The notes: generated by a model from the sequence alone, not told the origin. A stretch of DNA of 40,101 nucleotides from a candidate division CSSED10-310 bacterium (GCA_016927515.1 JAFGMN010000015.1:1-40101); one strand, 5' to 3'. Shown: positions 18,206 to 29,749, counted from the stretch's first letter. Made by a program: numbers and translations.

Positions 18206-19174
18206 CTACCTTCCCGCATGATAACACGTGAGGGAAAAGCCTGACGGTAAAAACCAATTGATTTTTCGCTTTTTTCTAACCTGCTCGGGTGTCTGAAACT
18301 GGTTTGCAATCTCGGTAACAAAGCGTGCAGTTCCAATCGCACACCCATTGCTCCAAAGCTTGACCTGCTTCAGGCATTGAACAAAACTACCTGGTATCCC
18401 AATCCCTTGATTTTTAGAGGTACTATGATATGGTGTATCGGAAACCTTCGACTCCATTCCCAATTCACGCGTTATCGTATCTTCAATATCCGTTTTAAAT
18501 AGATTGAGAAGAGATTCATCCGGTACATCCAATTCCTTTGTCCCCTTCTGCCCATAGGAACGAATATGCCGTATAAAGCTCGAATGAAAAGGATGAACCC
18601 CGGTTGATGAATAAATTCCCCAAGATGAAAACTGGTACTTCCCGGGGTTCTGTGTTATTTTTGCTCTAACCGGGTTTAACTCAACGTATTTTAAACACTC
18701 CCATAGGGCATCGGATTCCTCGAGAACAGTACTTTTAAAGCGATCTTTCCACAACGGTCCCTCACGATGATGTGTCTTGTTAAACCAAATAGAATATGAT
18801 TGAAGCACTAGTTTCATAAAGTGGCTAATGTCAATCATGTTCCCCGCTATTTTTCTACAACGCTCCAGATCCTGCTCCGGATTCAACAGCCGGTGGTCTG
18901 GAATTCGGTTTTTATAATACTCATTGTACTTCCGAGCTGCCTCGATTGGAGATGGTGGTTCCGGGGGCACATACACAACAAGATGAAGATGATTGCCCAT
19001 CCAGCATACAGATAAAATCTCGATGCTGTACAAAGGGGCTATTTTTTGTACGAATTGAATTCCTACCTGCTTATCTTTATTTGTAAACAGGAGTCGTTTC
19101 CGGGGGCCATTGATCCGGTTAACAAGATGATAATAAGCATCTCTTCCTAAAACCTTAAACCGCTTTTGCCTCAT
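18206..19174 (-). mobile_element. RAYT / Y1 (IS200-like) transposase-family gene
   Basis: Y1-type HxH motif in 'CWMGNHLHLVVYVPPE'; 'GPLWKDRFKSTVLEESDALWECLKYVELNPVRAKI' is typical of REP-associated tyrosine transposases. Confidence 0.85.
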
Positions 19175-19273
19175 TTATTTCTCCTTAGCCAGGTTTATGT
19201 AAAAAATAATAACAAAAACATCGTTGCATGTCAATAAACATATGGTAACATGGGCTATGGGAGGAGTAAGAAA

Positions 19274-19900
19274 TCAGAAGAAAAACGGATTTGATTGTTT
19301 TTCATGCAGAATGGTTGTTGGAAAACCATGTCCCGGAAAAATCTGCGTAGAGTCTGGCAAAGAGAGAAGGTTGTTGAGAATCGATTGAAGCAATTGCTCG
19401 GTATTTCCGCCAGGCAGATCAGTCCTGCCGATGGACTCTCTAAAGAGAGTGTCTCCTGTGATGGCATAATTCAAGGCTTCACAAAGAATACAAATGCTTC
19501 CGGGTGAATGGCCTGGGCAGTGAACGACTCTAAATTGAAGATCGCCTAAAACGAACCTGTCCCCATTTTTCAGAAACCGGGTTGGCTCTTGAATCTGCAC
19601 TCCATCAATACCAAAAAACAATGCTTGCGATGGTGCTGACCGGAGTAACGCTAAATCATCCTGGTGAAACCAGAATTCAGTTTTTAGAAAATCTGTAATC
19701 GTTTTAATGGCTCCGATGTGGTCAAAGTGACCATGAGTAGCAATGACCGCTTTCACTCGCTTGTTCAATAAACGAATTTTCCGCAGAATTAAATCTGCGC
19801 AACCACCAGGATCAACAACAACGAGTTCATCACAAGACTTACTCCCAATTAGATAGCAGTTTACGTCGAGCGGACCAATAACAACCGTGTCTAATATCAT
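19274..19900 (-). CDS. MBL-fold metallo-hydrolase (glyoxalase II-like)
   Basis: VVDPGG, ATHGHFDHIGA, HCPGHSPGSICIL, TGDTLF, FPGHGFPTTI. Confidence 0.88.
   Translation of the reverse strand: MILDTVVIGPLDVNCYLIGSKSCDELVVVDPGGCADLILRKIRLLNKRVKAVIATHGHFDHIGAIKTITDFLKTEFWFHQDDLALLRSAPSQALFFGIDGVQIQEPTRFLKNGDRFVLGDLQFRVVHCPGHSPGSICILCEALNYAITGDTLFRESIGRTDLPGGNTEQLLQSILNNLLSLPDSTQIFPGHGFPTTILHEKQSNPFFF
19554..19563 (-). repeat. GGGACAGGTT dispersed motif
   Basis: Codes G-D-R-F in the MBL hydrolase. Confidence 0.9.
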
Positions 19901-19926
19901 TCAGTCGTTTCTCACATCATTACTGA

Positions 19927-20364
19927 TTATTGAATCACAAGCCGGAAGTAACGGAGTATCATTAGGTACTCTTCACAACTGATTTCTCGATTTTCGGGTT
20001 TTGGTGTGTGGGAAAGCCACTCCAATTCTTTTAAACTAATCCGGGGTTCACTCAAAGCAAGTAACTCTGATTGCCTGTGCATGAGATGTCCGAGTCCTTC
20101 AGGCAAAGACCCTTTCTGAGGCATTTTTTCTATTACGATTTCCGGCTGCGTCAGAGCATGTATGGTGCTGTCAAGGACTTCGGCTACCCGACCCAGCAAA
20201 TCCCACCCCGGATTTGCATTAATCCCGTTTTCAATAGCCGATATCGTTGTTGGTCGGGTTCGTGCGGCTTGAGCAAGCATCGTTTGATTCATCCCTCTCG
20301 ATTTTCTGAGTCGTCTGACATTTCGTCCTAGTTTGTCGAGTTCTTTTTTGCGAAGATCTTCCAT
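19927..20364 (-). CDS. XRE-family helix-turn-helix regulator
   Basis: LGRNVRRLRKSRGMNQTMLAQAARTRPTTISAIENGINANPGWDLLGRVAEVLD. Confidence 0.85.
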   Translation of the reverse strand: MEDLRKKELDKLGRNVRRLRKSRGMNQTMLAQAARTRPTTISAIENGINANPGWDLLGRVAEVLDSTIHALTQPEIVIEKMPQKGSLPEGLGHLMHRQSELLALSEPRISLKELEWLSHTPKPENREISCEEYLMILRYFRLVIQ

Positions 20365-20374
20365 TTTACGCCCC

Positions 20375-23300
20375 CTAAGCCAAAAGCAACAATCTTAGTT
20401 TATCAATTTCTTGATCCAGTAGGCAATCTGGAGTCAGGTTGTTCTTTTTCAGAAGACGAATTATTTCATCATAAATCTCGGAGATCCATGTTTTGCCCTG
20501 AGAGAGTCCCGAGTGGAAACCATAAAGGCCTTCCAAGCAGAGACAATGGATCAGCTCAATGACATTCCCACGTTTTCGGAAAATGGCCTCTGCGTCCTCA
20601 AAATGCCGCATGACAACATCGATAGGGCAATCAGATTCAAATAGTGCTTGACCCATTGCCACAAAAAGCAACCCGATCGAGAATTCATCATCCAATTCGG
20701 AAAACTGAAACCGGCATTTTTCCAGCGTTCTCAATGCTTCTTGGAATCTCTTTTTTTTGATTAAAATACGTGCGAATTGATAATCTGCGTTTGCACACCC
20801 GCTCCGATTACCGGTATCCTTGTAGATAATCCATGCTTCACGAGAAAATTCACTTGCATCGTCATATGCGCCTTCGCAGAGAAATAGCTCAGCCAATTGA
20901 CTTAGCCCTGCTGCTTCCCCGCGACGATATCCGACCGATTGATACAAACGGATCGCTTGTTCAAGTCTCTCTCCTGCCATATCAACCGAACCGGTTCGCG
21001 TCGCAGCAATCCCCAATTGAAGATTGATTTGAGCAAGAACTAACCTGTCCCCATCGTCCCCACCATTTTTTTTAACTGTTTCCTCGGCTTCAAGCAATAA
21101 CGATATACCCTTTTGGCTTTGTCCCATGCGTACGACTAATGCGCCGAGGTCGGCCAACAAGCGACCTTGCTTGTCTGCGTTTCCCAGCTTGCCAAGATTG
21201 CTCCGGCAACGATCGAAATAGACTTGAGCGCGCAGGAAATCTCCGGACTCGCTGGCAGCATTGGCCATATCCTGCAGAAGAGCCATAACAGTCGATTCCG
21301 CTTTCAAGTGCTTATATATATCCAATGCTTCTTGAGCGAGTACCCATCCCCGGGAGTATTCACCCCGTTGCCAATAAATGTTCGCAGCGGATCTTAAGGA
21401 ATCAGCATAAATATGATTAAACCCTTTCTTTTTACTTGCAATAATGACTGGGCGAAGAATTTTTAGTGCCTGATCCAGGCGACCATTTATCATAAGGATA
21501 TCTTGGGCAAATTCAATGCGTACATGGAGTTGTTCCGAATCATTTTCGGATTCCGATTCAAGATATTTTAGATACAACCGTGTGGCCAGATCCAACGCAT
21601 ATCTCTGTACAGCTTGCCTCCCTGCAGACAGATAATACTGCTTTGATTTTGCCATCTGATGCGATTTTTCAAGATGCAACGCCATTTCAGCGAACCACAT
21701 CATTCGATTATGCCCTGGAAGACGTTCAAGTTCCTCTGCTGCACGTTTGTGGATAGCATTCCGCTTTTGGGCTGGAAGTCGCCGGTATGCAGTCCATCGG
21801 AATTCTTCATGTACAAATCGAAACGTACCTCGAGATGTCTCATCGATAACCATTTGAAAAATCAACTCCTGTAATCCGATGCGCCATTCCGATTCTTCTA
21901 TCTGAATCACCCGCGCTAATAGCGAAGGTGATACTTCACGACCCAGGACGGCCAAAACATCCAACACGGAAGATGCCGGCTCTTCGATTCCCGATAGGCG
22001 AAGCTTTAACACATCGTGAAGAGATCCCGGCAGTGAAAGCCTGCTGGAAAGTTTCAATGCGTTTCCCGGTTCCTGTACTAACCTCCATCCTGTTCCCTGA
22101 TGAAGCTGGAGAATGCCTTCATCAACAGCTGTTTTCAGAATTTCGGACAGGAAAAACGGATTGCCTTCCGATTTTTCGAACAAAAGATCAAAAAATTCCG
22201 ACGAGGCTGTTTTTATCGCCAGCATGTTGCTTATCATCTCGTCAACCTGACCTTGTTCGAAAGGAGCTAATCTTAGTACAGACACATCGGGTTGACGCAA
22301 CAAATGCCTTAATTTTTCGGTTGTTTCTTCCAGGCGAAAGGCTGCGATTAAAAAAATCTGTACTCGTGACAAGGACTCCGTTCTGAGTAAATAAGAAATA
22401 AAATCAATAGTTAACTCGTCTGCTCGATGAAGATCATCAATCATTATAATCAACGGGAAAATGCGTGCAGACTCGAAAAAAAACGTTTTTAAAGCAAAGA
22501 AAAGGCGTTCACATCCAGCGTCGTGTGATAACAAGACTGGTTCAGGCCACTTCATTACAGTTAAAACGTGAGTTAACGACTCGAAATAATCAGCTAGAAT
22601 CCGTGCGTGTTCTCCAACGCAATCAATCCGATCATCAACTTTATGCTCACGGATGTTGTCCACCAAGGTCTCCACCGGACGCTGAAAACCCTGTAATGCT
22701 GGCACTTCCGTGCGGTCTCTCTGGAGCGATAACATCGATTCCTGGCATTCTCCTAAAAGCACTGCAAACCCAGCTTTTTTCGCAAATCGCCCCATTTCCA
22801 TCAATGTTCGCGTTTTACCAATTCCACCCTCTCCAGCAATAAATAGACATCCTCCATAACCGGCTCGCAAAAGCGCTAACTTTGAATCGAAAAGCGTGAT
22901 TTCATCTTCACGTCCAATAAAACGACTCCGATACAGATGGGGTCTGGAAACAAATGCAGAGGAGTCGCGATCGATGCGTAGCGTATCACCTAGATCAGCG
23001 AGTTGGTGGGCGACAAGATCTGCATATCCTGGCTGATCAAAAGGATTTAAAGCAAGAAGGCGGATAATGAGAGCGGTCAATTTTGCCGACAAAGGTTTGT
23101 CCGTGAAGTTGGGAAGCTCCAATACTTGGGTTGCTTGTAAAGTCAGCAACTCATCTATGGAGTCTCCTTGAAAAGGAACTCTTCCCGTAATAAACTCGTA
23201 CAGAATGCAGCCAATAGAATAAAGATCAGCTCGGGCATCAGGTAGATCCCCATGGAGAATTTCAGGAGCCATGTATTCCCATGTTCCGAACTCGAACTGT

Positions 23301-23788
23301 CCGGAATCCAGTGTTTCTCGGCCTTTTTTACCGGCAAAACGATGAATGACTCCAAAATCCATTAAAACAGGAAAACCTTGATCCGTCAGGAAAATGTTAT
23401 CTGGTTTCACGTCCATATGCACAATGCCGTTGCTGTGAAGATAGGCAAGAGAACGGCAAATCTGGCGAATAATATGAAGAAAAGACTCCAATGATTCGAT
23501 CTGAGCCATTGTCTGTCGAAGCGTATCACCACGAAGTAACTCCATAGCGATCCAAGGAATTCCACCCATGTCTCCGACATCGAAGACTCTTACGATCCCG
23601 GGATGTTTTATGTGAGTTAAAATTTGGATTTCACGACGCAGCCCCGCGGCGTGAATTCTGCTAATTCGTGTCAATGTCTTAACAGCAACCAAATCTCCAG
23701 TTTGAGTGTGACGCCCTTTATAAACAATGGCCATCCCACCCCTACCCACAATTCCCTCAATACGGTATGGACCAATCAGCGAAACCAA
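20375..23788 (-). CDS. PknK-like Ser/Thr kinase - AAA-type ATPase - TPR signalling protein
   Basis: Kinase GRGGMAIVYKGRH, VAVKTL, HMDVKPDN, MDFGV; ATPase GEGGIGKTRTLMEMG, IIMIDDLHRADELTIDFI; C-terminal TPR repeats. Confidence 0.9.
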   Translation of the reverse strand: MVSLIGPYRIEGIVGRGGMAIVYKGRHTQTGDLVAVKTLTRISRIHAAGLRREIQILTHIKHPGIVRVFDVGDMGGIPWIAMELLRGDTLRQTMAQIESLESFLHIIRQICRSLAYLHSNGIVHMDVKPDNIFLTDQGFPVLMDFGVIHRFAGKKGRETLDSGQFEFGTWEYMAPEILHGDLPDARADLYSIGCILYEFITGRVPFQGDSIDELLTLQATQVLELPNFTDKPLSAKLTALIIRLLALNPFDQPGYADLVAHQLADLGDTLRIDRDSSAFVSRPHLYRSRFIGREDEITLFDSKLALLRAGYGGCLFIAGEGGIGKTRTLMEMGRFAKKAGFAVLLGECQESMLSLQRDRTEVPALQGFQRPVETLVDNIREHKVDDRIDCVGEHARILADYFESLTHVLTVMKWPEPVLLSHDAGCERLFFALKTFFFESARIFPLIIMIDDLHRADELTIDFISYLLRTESLSRVQIFLIAAFRLEETTEKLRHLLRQPDVSVLRLAPFEQGQVDEMISNMLAIKTASSEFFDLLFEKSEGNPFFLSEILKTAVDEGILQLHQGTGWRLVQEPGNALKLSSRLSLPGSLHDVLKLRLSGIEEPASSVLDVLAVLGREVSPSLLARVIQIEESEWRIGLQELIFQMVIDETSRGTFRFVHEEFRWTAYRRLPAQKRNAIHKRAAEELERLPGHNRMMWFAEMALHLEKSHQMAKSKQYYLSAGRQAVQRYALDLATRLYLKYLESESENDSEQLHVRIEFAQDILMINGRLDQALKILRPVIIASKKKGFNHIYADSLRSAANIYWQRGEYSRGWVLAQEALDIYKHLKAESTVMALLQDMANAASESGDFLRAQVYFDRCRSNLGKLGNADKQGRLLADLGALVVRMGQSQKGISLLLEAEETVKKNGGDDGDRLVLAQINLQLGIAATRTGSVDMAGERLEQAIRLYQSVGYRRGEAAGLSQLAELFLCEGAYDDASEFSREAWIIYKDTGNRSGCANADYQFARILIKKKRFQEALRTLEKCRFQFSELDDEFSIGLLFVAMGQALFESDCPIDVVMRHFEDAEAIFRKRGNVIELIHCLCLEGLYGFHSGLSQGKTWISEIYDEIIRLLKKNNLTPDCLLDQEIDKLRLLLLA
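21042..21051 (-). repeat. GGGACAGGTT dispersed motif
   Basis: Codes G-D-R-L in the PknK-like protein. Confidence 0.9.
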
Positions 23789-23829
23789 TGGTTTGGTGTT
23801 TGTTTTTTTTGCTCACGCACACACGCTAC

Positions 23830-23839
23830 AACCTGTCCC
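23830..23839 (-). repeat. GGGACAGGTT dispersed motif
   Basis: Intergenic, upstream of the PknK-like gene. Confidence 0.9.
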
Positions 23840-23863
23840 CAATATTTTCAATCCGGCTCGTCT

Positions 23864-25780
23864 CTAATCCGGTCGCCTTTCCTTTTCCTGGTGTTGTTGA
23901 TTTTGCTCTACACCGCTGATGCGGATTTTTCTCTCAACAAGAGATTGCAAATGATCAACCTGTCCCCTCATGGCCAAGTCCATTTCCATGTCAGAAAGCC
24001 GGGCTAAACAACTGATCGCCTGTTCGGATTTATCACAGGAATAAAACAACATAGCCAGATTTAGTATCGCTTCCGGTCTGTTAGGATACATATTCTCTGC
24101 TTTTTCCAACCATGCCACCGCTTCGGGCTGGCGGTTGGATTGCGTGCATAAAATCGCCAAGTTTAACATCGCTTCATAATGATTCGGATCAAGCTGTAAC
24201 GCACGTTTATAAGCCGCTTCCGCCTGCTTGTTCTTGCCCGCTTCCTGCTGGATCGTTCCCCAAAACATCCATGTTGAAAGGGTTTCTGACCGAGTAAGAA
24301 TGTAGCGAAGGCACTTTTCTGCATCTTTAAGATTTCGGGCCTGATAATACGCGTTTGCAAGATTAAAATAACCAGGAAGATCGTTTCGGGGAACGAGGTC
24401 GAGATGGCAAAAGTAAAAAGCAGGAATTAGTGCCAGTCCAATAAGGGACAGGTTCTTGAATTGTTTCATGCGCCAATTCGTGATAGCAGTTTCCAACGTA
24501 ACTCCTGCAAAAAGACAAATAAACGGCGTCACTGCCATTCGATATCGGGCATGAACGAAAAACAGAATCACCGATACCATCAACAGAAACGAGATCCCAA
24601 TTGGCAGTATCCTTTCCCTCCAACAATGTCGGCGAAAGAAATGACCTATGACAATTCCAAGAAGTCCCAATGGACCGATCCAGCCAAAATTCGGAAAAGG
24701 TAAACGAAGAACCGAATGAAATTCACGATCGAAATGAAAACTGTACTCACTGGGAATTTCCGTTGCATTCCAAAAGAGAGCAATCTTTCGAACCAGTAAT
24801 CCGGCAAAGCGTGATGGATGATTTCGGATAAACTCGATGGAGCGATCCATCCAGTATTGCGAAGCTTCTGATGCAGACGCTTCATGTCCCAGTGCCTCCG
24901 ATGCTTTCTTCTGACTATCAATAATCTGCTGGCCGGGAAGATCAGAAACTCCGGGAATCGACATATATGTTCCTGTTGCATCCGGATTGTTTCCTATAAA
25001 AAAATTTATGCCGCCATGTGGCGCAACCAGAATAAACTCACCGTTTTGCAACCAATAGTGAATTGTTATTGGTGAAACAATAACGAATGCTGAACATGCA
25101 AAAATCAGAGCACGATTAATTCGTCGATATATGTTTGCCTGGGGTTCCGATACGACAATCCATAGTGTGAGCCCAGCCATGACCAGCAAAAAGTTCGGCC
25201 GACCCAAAACGAGGAATCCCATCAAAATTCCGATAGGCAGATACAACCATTCCCGGGTAGAATTCCTCGCATAAATCAACAGACACGTCACTGCCAGCAT
25301 CAGAAACGTGATGAGACTGGTGGCCATCAAGATTCCATCAAAATACACAAGCGGGAGATATACCGCCGTTAGAAACGCGCCGAATCGGGCTGAGATACGG
25401 CTGAAGGCGAATAATCCGATGCAATAAACCAGCAAGGGATTAAAGGAACCAAGAACCACTTGAATCAATCGCGGGAAAAACAGGTCTGCTCCGAATACCC
25501 GCTGAACTCCTGCAAGGAAAAAAGGATATAATGGATTGAAAAGATAGGTATCGGAAAAAAAACGTCCTTCATTGATTTCCTGTGCTCGTGCCTCAAAAAA
25601 AGTGAAATCGAGCAGTGGATAGTTGAATAATGGAGACTGTTGATATTGTACGATCCATACGGTTCGAATCAACAGTGCAGTTAAAAAAATCCATAACAGA
25701 ATCGTCCGATCCATCTGTTTACGATGTGGTGCGGCTTTGCCGAAATCGAGGATTTCATCTGCACTTGGATCCGTTTTCAT
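23864..25780 (-). CDS. GT39-like membrane glycosyltransferase with C-terminal TPR repeats
   Basis: Multi-TM N-terminus with 'DTYLFNPLYPFFLAGVQRVFG'; C-terminal TPRs 'AEAAYKRALQLDPNHYEAMLNLAILC'. Confidence 0.75.
   Translation of the reverse strand: MKTDPSADEILDFGKAAPHRKQMDRTILLWIFLTALLIRTVWIVQYQQSPLFNYPLLDFTFFEARAQEINEGRFFSDTYLFNPLYPFFLAGVQRVFGADLFFPRLIQVVLGSFNPLLVYCIGLFAFSRISARFGAFLTAVYLPLVYFDGILMATSLITFLMLAVTCLLIYARNSTREWLYLPIGILMGFLVLGRPNFLLVMAGLTLWIVVSEPQANIYRRINRALIFACSAFVIVSPITIHYWLQNGEFILVAPHGGINFFIGNNPDATGTYMSIPGVSDLPGQQIIDSQKKASEALGHEASASEASQYWMDRSIEFIRNHPSRFAGLLVRKIALFWNATEIPSEYSFHFDREFHSVLRLPFPNFGWIGPLGLLGIVIGHFFRRHCWRERILPIGISFLLMVSVILFFVHARYRMAVTPFICLFAGVTLETAITNWRMKQFKNLSLIGLALIPAFYFCHLDLVPRNDLPGYFNLANAYYQARNLKDAEKCLRYILTRSETLSTWMFWGTIQQEAGKNKQAEAAYKRALQLDPNHYEAMLNLAILCTQSNRQPEAVAWLEKAENMYPNRPEAILNLAMLFYSCDKSEQAISCLARLSDMEMDLAMRGQVDHLQSLVERKIRISGVEQNQQHQEKERRPD
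23957..23966 (-). repeat. GGGACAGGTT dispersed motif
   Basis: Codes G-Q-V in the GT39/TPR protein. Confidence 0.9.
24445..24454 (+). repeat. GGGACAGGTT dispersed motif
   Basis: Antisense to the GT39/TPR gene; codes N-L-S. Confidence 0.9.
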
Positions 25781-25868
25781 CGCGCACTTGAAACTCCTCT
25801 AGCAAGGCTAACGTACCTGCTATGAAAAAACCACGAGATGATTCTTTTAACCCGGATGATCAACAGAA

Positions 25869-25896
25869 ACCTCGCCGGAAGAGTTTCCGGCGAGGT
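25869..25896. terminator. Perfect 12-bp inverted repeat, candidate terminator for the C25 protease gene
   Basis: ACCTCGCCGGAA-GAGT-TTCCGGCGAGGT about 55 bp 3' of the minus-strand gene 25951..29697. Confidence 0.65.
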
Positions 25897-25950
25897 ATAA
25901 CAGAAGGAAGGTTCATCAGCTGAATGGTCCCGGTTCGGGACGATCAGTTG

Positions 25951-28900
25951 TTATTCGTATCCAAAGGTCACCATGGCGACATCTGCGGCCATAATGCTGG
26001 TTCCGGGCCACAAGAGCCCCCCCCAGAATCGCAAACCGTTGGCGGATTGAGTTATTCCGGATGGCCACTGGAAACTCAAAATATCTGTGATGAGAGCCGT
26101 GTTTTGCTCGAGGGTGCAGGAGTCACAGCTTGCAACCTGTCCCCATGACGGCCAGAAGAAATAACTCCCGTAAACATCCAAAATGATATACCGATCTACG
26201 ATTGTGTCATATCCCGGATTGAAACATTCGGATTGCAGTAGGAAGCTGTCCCCTGATCTATAAATCGTCTGATTGAGTCGCAATGTCATCATTATTCTAT
26301 CCGGGGTTGCTGTAGGAGTAACACTGGGATCGGGCGTGCTGGCTTGTGTTGCTGTGGCGGTGGGCGTCATGGTCGGCGTGGTTGCTGTCGGTGATGATGT
26401 CGGTGGGGTCGACGTGGGGGTCGACGTGGGGGTCATGGTTGGTGTGGTGGTCCAAGTAGGAGAACCGTGTGTAAACGTGGGTGAAGGAGTGAATGTAGGG
26501 AAGGGTGTATTGGTTGGAGCAGGTGTATTTGTCGGGCCCTGAGTATAGGTCGGAAAAGGAGTATTGGTTGGAGCGGGTGTGGGAGATGGTCCCGGTGTGT
26601 ACGTTGGGAACGGAGTGGATGTTGGCACCGGCGTATTCGTTGGTGCTGGAGTCCAGGTGGGTGGAGGGGTTGGAGTGTTTCCGGGGGAACACGGTTGGGA
26701 TGAGAAAACGGTCACATCATCGATATTCCAGCCGCAATAACGCCAGCCGCTGTCCGTTGATCCCATAACCCATCGAAGATAAACCGTTGCTTGACCGTCT
26801 GCGATGGCCGAAATATCAAATTCCTGATAAATCCAACTGTCATCTGCGATCTCGACATCTGGATTCTCCCATACTTCGGTCCAATTCGAACCATTTGTTG
26901 ATATTCGTAGTGCTGCATGATCATACGCAGATCGCTCAACTCCTAACCACCGCCAAAACCCAAGCGTTGATCCTTCGGCATCACTACAGTTAATTACCCC
27001 CGTCGTTAAAAACTGCTCCGACAAATTGTTTGGATAGTCTCCATTCAGATTATACCCATATACTGAGTTACCCGTATGGCCCGATGTGGGATCCGGATTG
27101 CCATACTGGCCGCCGCCACCTGTTGGGACGCCCCAAGCCCATTCACCCTGGGTTGTCCATCCCGGATTCGAAGCCATGTCCTGACCGAAAATCGTCACCA
27201 GTTCCCACGTTTCGCCGACGTAATTTGTCCCGGCATTGTCATCTATAGCAGTGTTTTGCGCCGAATCAGTGGAAACCACATAAAAAACGTATTCCGTACA
27301 GGGATCCAGGCCGGATAGGATAACTTCATGATGAAGGAATGAGTTGATATCCGTTACCTGTTGCGTCGGCATTCCAATACCAAAAAACACCGTGGAAGTG
27401 GAGGGTTCATCTGTATCCCATTCGATGACGAGCTGATCAAATGCTGCGCCAGTCACCGCAACGTTTCCAATGACCGGAGCGATGCAGTCCGCGGAAGCAT
27501 GAACGGTTTTAGGCACATTCACGCCACCGTGGCCATCATCTGCATCCACATACGTCACCGTAATGGCCTCTCCGTGAACCAACTCTAAAATGCCGTTACC
27601 AGGTTGAATCGAATCAAGGGACAGGTTCATTGAAGCCGAGAAAACAGAAGAGTTTATCGCCGTTTCCGGAAGAATCAACGTTTCTGAATCAATACCAGAT
27701 GATGTGGTTAATGTGACGACGGCAGAATCAATTGCTGCCGGATTCAGGTTCACATCCAAGTCGCGGACCGTTGCCCCTATCAGCATCGTCGGACCATACT
27801 GCGCATGATCAATAGACAATACGCCATCACTTCCGATAGCCAGGGTTAAACCTAAATCCGGATTTCCCCATAAATTCCATTCCGCCATCTCGTATTTGGT
27901 GTCATCCCACCCGCCATTAATGTAGTTGTTCCTCATGCTGATCTGATGGGATTCTCCCTGGCTGTAATCAGCCGAAGTCACATGAGTAGCAAAAAAATAA
28001 TCCAGAGACTGACTCGATCCGTCATTCGGTTGCGACCATCCAGGACATCCCAAAGCAACCTTGGTTGCTCCAACAAATCCAACAGCACCCTGCTGCAGCA
28101 TAGCAGCTCCAATATTGGTATAATCTGTATCACTATTGGAACAGGCATCGGCGAAGATAATGGCGGGAAAAGAATCATTCAAACTGGAACAATCATCGCT
28201 TTCGATGAATGCCGCTGATCCATACCCCATGATATGAGCTGACGTCGGAGAACCATGACCAGCCCAATCAACAAAGCAATAGGATCCGGATGGCCATTCG
28301 TTCATGACGTTGGTGTGGGTTAATTCGTCATCACAAGGATATGAGGAGTAAACAGTGCTGTTCTGTTCATACATTCGATATTGATACCAGTCCGACATAT
28401 GTGGCTGAGCGGCAATTGCTTCCATCAGAACGGCATTGTCAGTATCTTCCCAGAAGAAGCCCCCCAAGAATAAAATACTTGATTTAAACCCCGGATCATC
28501 GTTCAATTCAAAAGCAGCACTTTTCTGACAAATCGACAGGACCGTATTATAGTTACTCCATGGAATCCGCCCGACATTTACCTCATTATAAAAGTCGGCA
28601 CTGTCACTGCTATCCCACCACTGACCGTTGTTGTTGCTGTCCCATGCCGCATTGTCCGGTGCAGACAATTCAGCGAAGTAGAAATCCGTTAACGGATTCC
28701 CATATCCCAAATCCTGTGCGACTTCCCGCATCGGAACATCGGTATGATGACCAACCAGACAGACATCCGTAATTCCCCATTGTGAAGCAGGATATTTTTC
28801 CCTGAGAAAGGTGCGCATTTTTTCGGCAAGATCTCGTCCGGAATACTGCGAGTTGATCCATTCCGTCGTGGCGATATATGTTGTACGCCCTTTGGCAATC

Positions 28901-29697
28901 TCTATATCGATCAACGGCTGAACGGCATTGACAAGCGCAGACGTCGTGATCACAACAAACTCATGCTCTCCTCGATTAATCGGTTCCCCAGGATACCATC
29001 GTTGGCTTTCGTCATAGTTAGATATAAACGATCGGGCAATTGCTTCTACTTCCGGGCAATCGGCAGTTCCGAGATCGTTTTCAGTACAACCTGTCCCTCT
29101 GATTTGCTCGCTTTCAAGGGTGTATATGACCTCAACTGTTAACTCGGGGTACATCATCAGTATTCCCTGTGAGGGACAGTATTCAAACGGCGTTACGGAA
29201 AGATCCACCAGATTGTACCGGCGGAAGGCTGCGGAGCGAACATACTCCACCAAAGCATCCGGGAACGTCTTTCCTGATTCATAATAACGCTGATAATTTT
29301 CATCAAATTCCTGCTGGTGCACATGAAGAATGCCTTCTGCGCGATCGGATAGAAGGCGTGGCGGTTTTCGCGGAGCGATCCGCCAGGATCCCTCGATAAC
29401 AACCGGGTCACCTTTTTCAATACGAAGCGACTGAAATTGCGCACCCGGAGGCAGTGCAATCGGCAGGATTCGTGAAGGTAAAGTCGGTGCTCCAAGCGGG
29501 AACGTACAGCCATACCCATCCATCAGTATCCGCTGATCCTGATCACCGGTTGATTCTATCTGAATTGGTCCAATAGGAATTGACACCGTGACGTGTGCTG
29601 CGAACACCGACACACTCACGCAGACATATGCTGCAACCGCGATGATAAAAGCTACTTGTTTTTTCATTTTATCCCCCCATCGTTCTTCCATGCTCAT
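25951..29697 (-). CDS. Gingipain-like C25-family secreted cysteine protease with Thr/Pro linker and C-terminal surface-type domain
   Basis: N-terminal propeptide-like region; [11 protein letters not shown] (His) and [11 protein letters not shown] (Cys) C25 catalytic regions; Fn3-like domain; long TPT/PTP linker; C-terminal '[23 protein letters not shown]'. Confidence 0.88.
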   Translation of the reverse strand: MSMEERWGDKMKKQVAFIIAVAAYVCVSVSVFAAHVTVSIPIGPIQIESTGDQDQRILMDGYGCTFPLGAPTLPSRILPIALPPGAQFQSLRIEKGDPVVIEGSWRIAPRKPPRLLSDRAEGILHVHQQEFDENYQRYYESGKTFPDALVEYVRSAAFRRYNLVDLSVTPFEYCPSQGILMMYPELTVEVIYTLESEQIRGTGCTENDLGTADCPEVEAIARSFISNYDESQRWYPGEPINRGEHEFVVITTSALVNAVQPLIDIEIAKGRTTYIATTEWINSQYSGRDLAEKMRTFLREKYPASQWGITDVCLVGHHTDVPMREVAQDLGYGNPLTDFYFAELSAPDNAAWDSNNNGQWWDSSDSADFYNEVNVGRIPWSNYNTVLSICQKSAAFELNDDPGFKSSILFLGGFFWEDTDNAVLMEAIAAQPHMSDWYQYRMYEQNSTVYSSYPCDDELTHTNVMNEWPSGSYCFVDWAGHGSPTSAHIMGYGSAAFIESDDCSSLNDSFPAIIFADACSNSDTDYTNIGAAMLQQGAVGFVGATKVALGCPGWSQPNDGSSQSLDYFFATHVTSADYSQGESHQISMRNNYINGGWDDTKYEMAEWNLWGNPDLGLTLAIGSDGVLSIDHAQYGPTMLIGATVRDLDVNLNPAAIDSAVVTLTTSSGIDSETLILPETAINSSVFSASMNLSLDSIQPGNGILELVHGEAITVTYVDADDGHGGVNVPKTVHASADCIAPVIGNVAVTGAAFDQLVIEWDTDEPSTSTVFFGIGMPTQQVTDINSFLHHEVILSGLDPCTEYVFYVVSTDSAQNTAIDDNAGTNYVGETWELVTIFGQDMASNPGWTTQGEWAWGVPTGGGGQYGNPDPTSGHTGNSVYGYNLNGDYPNNLSEQFLTTGVINCSDAEGSTLGFWRWLGVERSAYDHAALRISTNGSNWTEVWENPDVEIADDSWIYQEFDISAIADGQATVYLRWVMGSTDSGWRYCGWNIDDVTVFSSQPCSPGNTPTPPPTWTPAPTNTPVPTSTPFPTYTPGPSPTPAPTNTPFPTYTQGPTNTPAPTNTPFPTFTPSPTFTHGSPTWTTTPTMTPTSTPTSTPPTSSPTATTPTMTPTATATQASTPDPSVTPTATPDRIMMTLRLNQTIYRSGDSFLLQSECFNPGYDTIVDRYIILDVYGSYFFWPSWGQVASCDSCTLEQNTALITDILSFQWPSGITQSANGLRFWGGLLWPGTSIMAADVAMVTFGYE
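26134..26143 (-). repeat. GGGACAGGTT dispersed motif
   Basis: Codes G-Q-V in the C25 protease C-terminal domain. Confidence 0.9.
26298..26690 (-). repeat. Low-complexity (TP)n-type linker-encoding repeat
   Basis: Encodes [41 protein letters not shown]...; repeated TTGG(A/T)GC(A/G)GGTGT-like units on the + strand. Confidence 0.85.
27618..27627 (+). repeat. GGGACAGGTT dispersed motif
   Basis: Antisense to the C25 protease gene; codes N-L-S. Confidence 0.9.
29088..29097 (-). repeat. GGGACAGGTT dispersed motif
   Basis: Codes G-T-G (third frame) in the C25 protease. Confidence 0.9.
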
Positions 29698-29749
29698 CGA
29701 TTCAACTCAATGCTTTGGGAGAATGCAAAAAAAGGGCCAAACCCTGTAT

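Noticed and set aside
26273-26542. Plus-strand Val/Gly-rich ORF ([12 protein letters not shown]...)
   Set aside because: Antisense reading of the Thr/Pro linker repeat in the C25 protease; low complexity only.
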